Assembly: GCF_008831285.2 (NCBI RefSeq)
Contig: NC_045139.1
Span: forward strand, 22,488,412 to 22,552,411
Direction: 5' to 3'
From: Nymphaea colorata
Lineage: Eukaryota > Streptophyta > Magnoliopsida > Nymphaeales > Nymphaeaceae
DNA length: 64,000 bases
The translations under genes were made by a program, and so were the position numbers. Positions 36,701 through 48,700 of the stretch are shown here, piece by piece. The notes beneath the pieces are model-generated. The model saw nothing but the letters and a program-made list of their open reading frames with translations, was not told the origin of the DNA and searched no databases. Numbering within the stretch: position 1 is the stretch's first letter; the number at the start of each line of letters is the position of its first letter.

Positions 36701-39700
36701 CCTCTCAGCCACCCCGTTTTGTGGGGGAGTATAACTACAGGTCGTCTCGTGAACAATCCCCTTTTTTCGAAGGAAATCCTCAACTGACTGACACATATAC
36801 TCTTGGGCATTATCCGATCGAAAGGTTTTAACAGTTCCACCATATTGAGTTTGCACAAGTAGAATGAATGTCTCTATGATATAAGGTACCTCACTGCGAT
36901 CCTTAACAAGTACACAAAGGTGGTCCGAGAGAAGTCATCAATAAAAGTTATAAAATATTGAAAACCTTGACGGGTATGAATTCCCGAAGGCCCCCACACA
37001 TCCGAGTGAACCAAGAAAAAAACTTCATTAACACAACTAGTAGAAATAGGGTACGAAGCCCTCACATGTTTGGCAAACTGACATACATCACAAGAAATCA
37101 ACGACAAATTCAGAGTTGAACACAAATCGGGAAACAACTGTTTCAAAATCCCAAAAGGTAAAAATGCCCAAGGCATTCATGCCAATACAAGAAGGACTGA
37201 AGACAATCTTCTCTTCGCTTTTCTGTCTTGCTGATCGTTGTCATAAGAGCCGTGGCCACGCGTATAGGAAGACGATATAAGCCATCAGACGCCAAACCAA
37301 TCCCAATCCTCTTCCCTATCGCCAAGTCCTGCAAAATACAACGAGTTGCAGAAAAGATGAGTCACAATTCAGTTCTTTAGTAAGTTTATCCCCTACAATC
37401 GCAAGAGCATGATTAGCCTTTGTCTCATCTGATGCCTCGACCTGATTGACATCGATCCGACCCAAATAAGCCCTCAGTTCCCGAAGCTGTTTAGCAGAAA
37501 TTGAGATCTTTCCTCCACTAGATTTTGTCTCCTCAGGCACAGTCGACTTTCCATTAGAAGACTTCCCTTTGTTACCCTTTTTCTCTAGATGAAGATCCCA
37601 ACAGAAATCCACAATATGACCATTCTTCTTGCAATGAGCACATCTACGAAGAGATCTAGTAGTGCCTTCAAGACACCGACTAACAAGAGCAGATCTCTCA
37701 TTATATGACATGAGATCTCTCTTTCCCCCAAATGTAACCAGCCTCCTCTGTTCTTCAGCTTCAACACAAGAATACACATCTTCAATACTCGACACTTCTC
37801 TTGAATTCAAAATCTGGCTTCTAACACCTTCAAACTCATCATTTAAACCAGCTAAAAAGAGGAACACCCTATTTTCCCACTCTTTCGCAACATAAAGTGC
37901 CTGATCTTGAGAACAGTGCCAATTAATATCAGAATAATAGTTAAGATCCTCCCACTTGGCTTTCAAAGCCCCATAATAATCTGCAACAGATAAGTTCCCT
38001 TGCCGAATTCCATAGACAGTCTTCATTAGTTGATAAGTCTGGATAGTTGTGTTCTTCTGGCCATACATTTTCTCCAAAATCACCCACATGTCTCTAACAG
38101 TCTTCTTCCGAAGAATAAGGGGTTGGATATCAGTGGAAACAGAGTTGACAATCCAAGTTTTTACTTGATTATCCTCAAGAAACCAAGTGTCCCACACACC
38201 ACTTGTCTCTGCTGGTTCAGGTTTCCTTCCATTGATATAGGCAAATCCGACTGCAGCCTGCAATCCCCATAGTTATAGCGGCCGACCACGGGAGATAGTT
38301 CTCCTTGGTAAGGCGAATAGTAGTGACTTGAACGGGAACATTCTCAGTTCTATAAGCCTCAATTTCAGATTGATCGGTGTTGACGGTGGACGAGGAAGAC
38401 GCTGCCATAATTATAGACCAGCCCTACAAAGAGAGCAAAAAAGAAACACAGCAGCGAGCAGTGGCAGAACACCAACGGCAGACAGGAACATACACTAGCG
38501 ACAACTCTGGACAGCAATGGCAGAACGAGTGGTGACTAAGAGCAGGGCAGCAATCCAGCAGCGGAAGGACACCAGAACTCACGGCAGCAGGCAAGGCAGG
38601 GTCGGGCAGCCTAGGCAGAGCAGACGGAGAAGGGGGAAGATGACGGGAGACCAGCAAGGGCGACACGGGGGTCGATGTCGTTGGACGACGCACGGGAACA
38701 ATCGGGCCAAAAAACAGGGACCCCACCACAGTGGAAACAGGGGCTGAACAGAAACAACCCGTCGGGAGATGGAGTAACGTCGGGCGATGCAGCTGGTGGT
38801 GGCGGCTGCAACAGCGTTCTTAGGCGATGCAGCCAGAAGATGCACCGTCGGGCACAGCAGCCTTCGTCGGGGTCCACCGGAACTTCACAGCGGCAAGCAG
38901 GGCAGAAACAGAGAGTCGCCGGAACTCCAGATGGCGTCGAGTGCATCGCTGGGACTCCTACGGTGTCGGGCGATGACCACGTCGGGCAGCAAACAGTAAC
39001 GGCACGTGATTGTAATCGTCGGGCGATGGGCAATGAACAGTACCGGCATGAGTCCTCCTCTCACACGGCCACAACAGAAACAAGACGCGAATCAGTCACG
39101 CCGGAACTTCACGGCTCTGATACCATGTAGAAACATGAACATCAAGAACAAGGGAATACGATGAACACGATGTAACGTGAAAAAACCCTCAGCAAGAGGA
39201 AAAAAACCACGGACGAGGAGGAACTGGCGCCCACTAGCGACCAGACTCTCTCTCTCTTAAGATTTCATTAACTCACAAGATTAGGGTTTACAATTGTATA
39301 AGTATGCCCAAACCAGGACATAGTGGATCGGGTCCAGACCCGAACCCATACATCAAGATCCGTCAACAAACTCCAACAGGATATCTCCAAGCTCACAAAG
39401 GGCGACAGACCATTTCATCTCTACTTGAGCATATTGAAGGCGATGTGGTATGAGTTAGCCCAACATTGACTGCTAAATCCAGATTTGGAAGTCATCAAGC
39501 AGATTGCTGAAGAAGACAAGGTGTTTAAGTTGATTGCAGGTCTTGGTCAGGAATTGTACCCCTGCCTTCTTTCAACAATGTATGCACCATTATACATCGT
39601 GAGGAAACACGTAGGAAGGTGATGAAGGAATAAGTTGAAATCAAAGAAGAACTATTGGCAGCAAGTGAAAAAGTTGCATTTCAGATGAAAGTAGAGGCTT

Positions 39701-42700
39701 TCATCAACACCAAAAAACTCGTGTTTCTGGCCGAAAATAAAAGTTTCAATAGCAGAGGCAAACCTCAGATGACTTGCTCCTTCTGGAAAAAGTCAGGCCA
39801 CACCAGGGACCGCTATTGGAATTTGGAACCTACATAGATGTCCCAGTAGAGGAAGAGGACAACACATTCCAAATCAACCACAGAAGGACAACATTGGAGA
39901 GCTTATGAAGCTTCTGAGACAGGTTACCAGATCAAATCTGGCAGTAAATAAAGAGCAAAAACAAGTTCGAGGTAACTCAGGTTCATCTCTGTTGATAGAT
40001 TGTGTGTTTCGGGTCCGGATCCATACCCGACCCGCCTTGTAGCCCGTTTTGGGCACTACTTAAGTCATGTAACCCTAATCCTTATGAGTTAATGATAATC
40101 TTAGGAGAGAGAGAGTCTGGCTGCTAGTGGGCACCAACTCCTCCTCATTCATGGTTTTTTCTCCCTCGTGTTGAGGGTTTTCCACGTTACATCGTGATCG
40201 TTGTTTCTCTCCCTCTTCTTCTTGTTCGTATTTCTACATGGTATCAGAGCCGTGAAGTTCCGGCGTTACTGGTTTGTCTTTTGCCCGCGTTGGAGGAGGA
40301 TTCGCCCAAGCACTGTTCATCGTCTCGCCCGGCACTATTCAGCGTCTCGCCCGGCACTGTTCATCGTCTCGCCCGGCACTGTTCATCGTCGGGCCCGGCA
40401 CTGTTCATCGCCCGTGCCCGACGCTCGTGCCCGAGCTTCGTCTGTCGCACCTGCCGCCGCCTCCGCCCAGCGCCGCTCTGATCAGCGCCGCTCAGGATTC
40501 CGCCGTCTCCACCTAGCGATGATCGGCCCAGCGACGCCCTGATCAGCGCCGCTCAGGTTCCAGCCGCTTCCGCCTAGCGACGACCTGCCCAGCAGCGTTC
40601 CTCTCTTCCGCTCTCTGTCACCCGACGCATCGCCCAGCGCCGCATCATTTTCCGGCGGTCTAGCGCCGCGTCATTTTCCGGCGGTCTAGCGCCGCTCTGC
40701 CTGGTTCCGGCGGTCTGTCTCCGCCCAGCGCCGCGCCGCTCTGCCTGGTTCCGGCGGTCTGTCTCCGCCCAGCGCCGCTCTCTCGTGTTTTTCCGGCGCC
40801 GCCCTCTTGCTGTCTCTTCCGCCGGTGAGGTTTCGGCATTCTCCGTCGTTCTCCGTTTTGTCCGTTGCCTGCTCTCTGCCTTCTTTGTGTTGTATTGTGC
40901 TGTTGCTCCCTGCTGCCCTTGCTGCCTACTGGACTTCACCCGTTGCTAGACTGGTCTGTGATTATGGCAGCTTCTTCCTCGTCAACCATCAACACAAATC
41001 CAACTGAAATCGGGACTTTTAGAACTGAGAATGTTCCCATGCAGGTCATCACTCTTCGCCTGACCAAGGAGAACTACTCGTGGTCGCCTGCTATGACTAT
41101 GGGGATTGCTGGCCGTGGTCGGATGGCCTATATCAATGGGAGCAACCCCGAACCAGCAAGAACAAGTGATGTGTGGCATACTTGGTTTCTTGAGGATAAT
41201 CAAGTGAAAACTTGGATTGTCAATTCCGTTTCCGCCGATATTCAGCCCCTTATCCTTCGGAAGAAGACTGCTAGAGACATGTGGGTTGTCCTCGAGCAAA
41301 TGTATGGCCAAAAGAAAACGGCAAGTCGTACTTACCAAGTAATGAAGACAGTCTATGGCATTCGACAAGGGAACTCTTCTGTTGCAGAGTACTATGGGGC
41401 TTTGAAAGCCAAGTGGGAAGAGCTTGACTATCATTCTGATATTCCTTGGCATTGTCCCCATGATCAGGCGCTTTATGTTGCTCATGAATGGGAAAACAGG
41501 GTGTTCCTCTTTTTAGCAGGTTTAAATGATGAGTTTGAAGGTGTTAGAAGCCAGATTCTGAATTCAGGGGAGGTGTCCAGTATTGAAGATGTGTACTCCT
41601 GTGTTGAAGCGGAAGAACAGAGAAGGCTTGTTACAAAAGAAGGGAAGAGGGAACTTGTGCCCTATCACGAGAGATCCGCTCTCGTGAGTCGTGGTCCTGG
41701 CGGCCCGTCTAGATCTATTCGCCGGTGCACTCACTGCAAGAAGACAGGTCACACCGTGGATTATTGCTGGGATCTTCATCCAGAGAAGAAGGGAAACAAG
41801 GGGAGATCTTCTATTGGGAGAACGCCTGTGTCTGAGGTGCAAGCATCCAGTGGAGAAAAAGTCTTCATCTCTGCTGACCAGCTTCGTGAACTAAGGGCTT
41901 ATTTGGGCAGGATCGATGTCAACAAGATTGAGACCTCAGAGGAAACTACAGCTAATCATGCTCTTGCAGTTATTGGCAACCAAGGTAACTCTTCTGTGGG
42001 GGAATGGATTGTCGATAGTGGTGCTACTCATCACATGACAGGTAATCCAAAATTGTTTCATGAGTATAAGTTGTCCTCGGGAAAGGAACGTGTTTCTCTT
42101 GCAGATGGTTCCTCTACCTGTGTGGCAGGCGAAGGCACTCTGTCCTTGTTGGACAAATTTCATGTGCAGGGCGCTTTACATGTTCCCCAGTTTCCTTTAA
42201 ATCTCTTGTCAGTCAGTAGACTTACTAAAGAATTGAATTGTGAACTTATATTCTCTGCCGATCGTTGTGTTTTGCAGGACTTGGTGACAGGGAAGAGGAT
42301 TGGGATTGGTTTAGCTTCTGATGGCTTATATCGTCTTCCCATACGTGTGGCTACTGCTCTGTTGACAGCGATCTGCAAGACAGATAAGAGAAGAGAAGAT
42401 TGTCTTCAGTCTTTTATGTACTGGCATGAACGTTTTGGGCATTTACCTTTTGGGATTTTGAAACATTTGTTTCCAGACTTGTGTTCCTCCTTTGATTTGT
42501 CTTCCATTTCTTGTGATGTTTGTCAGTTTGCCAAACATGTGAGGGCTTCGTACCCTCTTTCTTCTAGTTGTGCTAATGAAGCTTTTTCCCTTATTCACTC
42601 TGATGTATGGGGACCTTCGGGCATTCATACCCGTCAAGGTTTCCAGTATTTTATCACTTTCATTGATGATTTCTCTCGTGCTACATTTATATACTTGTTA

Positions 42701-45700
42701 AAAGACCGCAGTGAGGTTCCTCGTATCATCGAGACATTTATTCTTCTTGTGCATACTCAATATGGTGCGAATGTTAAAACTTTCAGGTCCGATAATGCCC
42801 GTGAATACATGTGTCAGCCTGTTGAGGAGTTTCTTAGACAACGGGGGATTGTTCATGAGACATCTTGTAGTTACACCCCCCTCAAAATGGGGTAGCTGAA
42901 AGGAAAAATCGTCAACTTCTTAATGTCACCAGGGCTCTTTTGTTTCAGAGAAATCTTCCTAAACACTATTGGGGTGATGCAGTTCTTACTAGTGCCTATC
43001 TTATTAACCGCATGCCCAGTCGTGTTTTGAATGGTAGGACTCCCCACTCGTTGCTTCCTGGCAGTCGTCCACCATTTCCTCTTCCTCCTCGTGTTTTTGG
43101 TTGTGTATGTTTTATCCATGATCACAGTCCAAATGTCAAGAAACTTGATCCTAGGTCTATCAAAGGTGTCTTTGTTGGATACTCCCCTACGCAAAAAGGA
43201 TACAAATGTATTGATCCTATTACTGGTCGAGTTTATGTTACGAGAGATGTTACCTTCTTGGAACATGCCTCTTACTTTGGTGAGAATCCTCTTCAGGGGG
43301 AGCAGTCTGTGGGCAGGGAAGAGTATTCTCAGAGACAGGAACTTCAGTTTATAGATTTTTTGGACTACAAGAAAGCAGAATCACTTACTACTGTTGATGT
43401 GCCTGAGAAGGAGGAAAGGTGTGACAATAGCATTGAGAAGGAAGGCCCTCAGTTGTTTGGACAGTTCTACTCTAGACGAGGTACTCGGACGGAGATGATG
43501 ACTTGTGATGCTAGATCTACTCCCAATCCCAATGCCACTCCTTCCCTGGATGAACGAAGTCCTACCGAGGAGACCGTGGAGACTCATGATGAGGTTGAAA
43601 AGAAGAATGAAGATCTTCCCATTGCCCTGAGAAAGGGTGTCAGGTCATGTACTCAACACCCCATTGGTAATTTTGTTTCTTATTCCAGACTTGGAAAAGA
43701 TTACAAGTGTTTTGTTTCTACTTTTTCTTTGGCTGTGATTCCCAGGACTGTTGCTGAAGCTCAAAGTGACTCCAAGTGGGCTGATGCAATAAAAGAAGAA
43801 ATAGATGCCCTAAGAAGAAACTTGACATGGGAAGTGGTGAAGATTCCTGAAGCCGCTCACTTAGTTGGATCCAAATGGGTGTATACCATCAAGTACAAAC
43901 CAGATGGGAGTGTTGAAAGATATAAAGCTCGACTTGTGGCCAAGGGGTTTAGCCAGAAATATGGAATTGATTACTTGGAAACCTTTGCTCCTCTTGCGAA
44001 AATGAAGACTGTGAGGGTGGTTATATCCCTAGCTGTGATGAAGGAGTGGAAGATGTATCAACTGGATGTGAAGAATGCATTCCTTAATGGTGACCTCGAA
44101 GAAGAAGTATATATGCATATGCCTCCAGGATATGAAGAACCAGAAAAATGTTGTAAGCTGAAAAAGGCCTTGTATGGCCTTAAGCAATCGCCCAGAGCGT
44201 GGTTCGAACGACTGAGAAGAGTGATGATACGTCATGGATACAAACAAGGAAATGGAGATCACACTCTGTTTGTGAAGAAGAAGGAGAGCAGGGTTACTCT
44301 CCTGCTCGTCTACGTAGATGACATGATTGTTACTGGAGATGATGAGGAGGAGATTATCAAGCTAAAAGGGTTACTGGCTACAGAATTCGACCTCAAAGAT
44401 CTTGGCAAGCTAAGGTATTTTCTTGGTATGAAGGTTGCTAGGTCTAGTACTGGTCTTGTACTAAACCAAAGGAAATACACATTAGATCTGCTGGAAGAAA
44501 CTGGTAAATTGGGATGTAGACCTACTCCTACCCCATTTGACACTGGGCACAAGTTGAGTCTTAGAGATGGAGAGCCTCTCTGTGAAGAAGACAAGGGAAG
44601 ATATCAACGTCTGGTTGGGAAGCTGATTTATCTTACCCTCACGAGACCTGATATCACCTTTGCGGTGAATGTTTTGAGCCAATTCATGCATGCACCAACC
44701 GATGCACATCTGAAGGCGGACAGAGTGCTATGCTACCTGAAGAAAAATCCTGGCAAGGGACTACTGTATGTGAAACAAGAGACTGTGGAAATCGAGGGCT
44801 ATTCTGATGCGGATTGGGCAGGTTGTGGTGATACCAGACGATCTACTACAGGGTACTGTCTCTACTTGGGAGGAAACCTTGTTGTATGGAGGAGCAAGAG
44901 ACAGGATGTTTGCTCTAGATCCAGTGCAGAGGCAGAATATAGGGCAGTTGCTATGGGAGTGTCAGAGTTACTATGGTTGAAGATATTGTTGATTGACATT
45001 GGAATAGAGATTGAAGGACCTATGAAGATGTACTGTGATAACAAGTCTGCAATCAACTTAGCCAACAATCATGTTCTTCACGACAGAACAAAACATGTTG
45101 AAATTGATCGTCACTTCATTCGGGAAAGAATTGATGCGAAAGAGTTGATCTTACCTTACATGATGAAGACCAAACTGCTGATGTTCTGACGAAAGCTCTT
45201 CCTTCAGCTTCATTTGAGAGGAATGTATCCAAGTTGGGCATGTTTGATATGTATGCCCAACTTGAGGGGCAGTGTTGATAGATTGTGTGTTTCGGGTCTG
45301 GATCCATACCCGACCCGCCTTGTAGCCCGTTTTGGGCACTACTTAAGTCATGTAACCCTAATCCTTATGAGTTAATGATAATCTTAGGAGAGAGAGAGTC
45401 TGGCTGCTAGTGGGCACCAACTCCTCCTCATTCGTGGTTTTTTCTCCCTCGTGTTGAGGGTTTTTCACGTTACATCGTGATCGTTGTTTCTCTCCCTCTT
45501 CTTCTTGTTCGTATTTCTACAATCTCAATAGTTTATTGCATGCTCTAGTCAATTAAAATGGGTGTTAGAAAGTGGTGCTACAGATCACATGACAATCAAT
45601 AGAGATCTACTAATTGATTTTCAATCTAGTATAAGGCTTCCTGTATGTACAAATAGCTGATGGCTCTTTTGCACCTATTTTGGGGTGTGATCTTGTCTAT

Positions 45701-48700
45701 CTTATTAAGGATTATATGCTTAGAAATGTCTATGTCCCTAGATGCTGCTAACCTTTTATCAATAAGTAGATTGGCAAAAGATTTCAACTGTCATGTCATA
45801 TTCTGTGAAAAGACGGCGATTCCTCTAAACTTTAACCATCAGACGATGATTGGTGAAGGAAGAGAGACTAACGGACTGTACACATTAAGCTTCTCTTGAC
45901 AATCAGTCCAGTTAGCAGCAGATGGGAGTGAAGAAGCCAAACTATGGGCATCAACATGTGGGACATCCCTCTAATAAGGTTTTGAAAACCATGTTTCAAT
46001 TTTTGAAAGCTGCAGTTGAAAGTTGTGATGCCTGCATTACTACAAAGATGACACAACTGCCTTTCTCTGATTCTGAACATGTACCTGATTTTTGTTTTGA
46101 TCAAATCCACACTGATGTATGGGGGCCTGCGCCTATAGATGGATACTATGGGCACAGATATTTTGTAATCTTTGTGGATTACAAATGTAGAATGACTTGG
46201 ATCTACTTCTTGAATAAGAAAAGTGATACACTTGCCTGCTTTAAAGACTTACTGTTTAGTCAATACACAATAAGCTAAGAAAATCAAGACTTTAAGGTCT
46301 GATAATGGAGGTTACCTGATACATATTTTAAAAACTTTCTGGAGGAGAAAGTTTTTAGACATTGAACACCAAAACGCATGCCCAAGTTCACCTCAACAGA
46401 ATGGGGTTTGTGAGAGAAAGAACAGACAATTATTAAACATAGACCTTTCATATTTCAAATGAATGTTCCAGCTATATTTTAGCAAGAAGTTGTTGCTTGT
46501 GCACATCATTTGATGAATAGAACTGTGGGTAAGAGGTTGAAAGATAAAAGTCCTCTAGATATTGTAAAGAATAAACCTGCAGATGTAAGTTACCTAAAAG
46601 TATTCACATGCTATGTGCGTTTTCAAGAACATGACAGAAACAAGTTGGAGACCTGAATAGTCGAATGTAGATTCCTAGGGTACCCACATGGAAAGTGTTG
46701 AATTAGAAGACTTTAAGTTTCTAGGTGGTTCTTTGCAATATTTAATAGTTAGGAGTTCTCCTTAAACATTCCTCTATTTTTGGTTGATGTTATTTGTAAG
46801 TCCCTACTTTTGCCCTAATCTCTTTATTATTGACATTAGGGTTAGTAAATGTCTAAATGATAAGTTATTCTCTCTCTAAGACTGCCGGCTGTAACATGGT
46901 ATCAGAGCCGGCGATCTCCACCCTTCTCCACCAGCGACCGACGGGACTTTCCGACGACCTCTTCTCTCTCCCATCTCTTCCCACTTCTTTTCTTCCTCTA
47001 TCCTTCCTTTCTCTCTTCTCTCTGTCGATCGGAAGATAGTGGAGCAGCATGGAAGGGGAACCTAATCACACGTGAGAGGTATGTGTGATTAGGTCCCCAA
47101 CGTGGATGTAGTGGAGCGTGAGCAACTGCGTGGGAGTTGCATTGGAAAGTTCTAAGTCAGATCTAGGCTCGTGGAAGAGTAGCTGCACGTCGACCATATT
47201 ATTATTCAGATCTGGGCTCGTGGAAGAGTAGCTGCACGTCGACCATATTATTATTCAGATCTGGGCTCGTGGAAGAGTAGCTGCACGTCGACCATATTAT
47301 TATTCAGATCTGGGCTCATGGAAGAGTAGCTGCACGTCGACCATACTCTTATCAGATTTTTTGGCTGCTGCAAGTTGGGTATACTCTTATCAGATTGAAT
47401 GTCTTTCTTACGTGCATATGTGGATCCTAAAAAGCAATGATATTGATATGAAGCCTACTACATGGAAGTCTAGTGGACTGATTTGAACAGCAAGGTTTTT
47501 CTTATAAGCATATGTGGATTCTAGAAAGCAATGACATTGATATGAAGCCTACTATGTAGAAGTCTGGTGGACTGATTTGAACAGCAAGTTCATATATTTT
47601 TTTTGTTCATTTATTGATTGCTGTGATTGGTAGACTGATTTACTGAACAGCAAGTTCAAAGATATTTTTTTTAAGGATTGTTATTGATGCTGAAAAAAAT
47701 TCTGCCGCCTAAGTTTTCTCAAGTTGATTGTTGTGCGCTATACTCTTGATTTTATCAAAGTGCAACCAGATTAAGATCATATTGTCCAGTCTCACACTAT
47801 GGCTGATGAAGGCAAGACAGAGATGCAGTATGAGCATAAGAACACAGACAATCTCTTTTCTTATGGCTCTACTGTAAAGTTAGATGGATCTAACTATGAG
47901 ATTTGGTCTCATGTGTTCATGATGTCTGTGATTGGACATCGGAATGAGCATGTTACAGAAGAAAATGAGCGTGTGATGAATAGTGGAAAATATAGTTCAT
48001 GAAAGGAAGATAATAATATTGTCATGTCATAGATCATGAATAGTGTGCAACCACAGATTACCTATATTATCGCATACTATACCTCTGTCAAACAAATGTG
48101 GGATTTTTTGAAAGAAACGTACTCTAATGACAAGAATGTTAGCAAGATCTTGTAGGTGGAGGAGGAATTACTTAATTTGCGAAAGGGTGGCCAAAGTCTT
48201 ATTCAGTACTTCACTTCCATCAAGTCAATCCATGAAAGACTTAAAGTTTTGCGTCCTCCATGTCCCACATGCCACAAGACTCATGGTGAACAGTCTATTG
48301 TGGCAATGTTTTTACAGGGCTTCTCTCCCGAATATGCAGTAGCAAAGGCGCAGATGTTGACTGGAGCAGAAATTCCAGACCTACCTAAAGCTTACAACAG
48401 ACTCAGCCGCCTTGCTGTGGCCCTTTTTTTGTCTTCCAATGATGCTCCTGCCTTTGCCTTGGTGGCTTCACAAGGCCATGGACGTAGTTTCTCCAGGGGG
48501 AGGGGCATAGGTCGAGGGTCAGGAGGAGGTCGGGGGAGATTTAAATGCACCTACTATGGGGAAATAGGGCATTGGAAAGACGGATGTTGGGATAAACAAG
48601 GTCGTCTTTCCGCTACATCCCTAGGAAGAGGTGTAGCATCGAAGCAGGACAAGAATTTATAAAAGTCTCCTATTGGATTTGTCCAGGAAGCTCCATCAGT

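Larger units (their letters stand above)
35880..39368 (-). mobile_element. Copia G, truncated relative of F and H
   Basis: The right (5') LTR is 39126-39368 with PBS TGGTATCAGAGCC beside it. The body runs from gag to just before reverse transcriptase and stops at about 35880, only some 20 bp after the J PBS. The 3' LTR, reverse transcriptase and RNase H are missing, as is the start of J gag. A deletion after insertion explains both losses. Confidence 0.82.
39990..45521 (+). mobile_element. Copia H, full-length with small lesions
   Basis: The TSD is ATCTC at 39985-39989 and 45522-45526. LTRs are 39990-40238 and 45273-45521, each 249 bp and nearly identical. The PBS TGGTATCAGAGCC is at 40239. 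It is closely similar to F. The leader 40239-40963 is GC-rich and repetitive. It is inserted between gag and protease of J. Confidence 0.96.

Noticed and set aside
47158-47344. CRISPR-like array
   Set aside because: The repeats are directly adjacent 49-bp units without unique spacers, in a plant retrotransposon leader.
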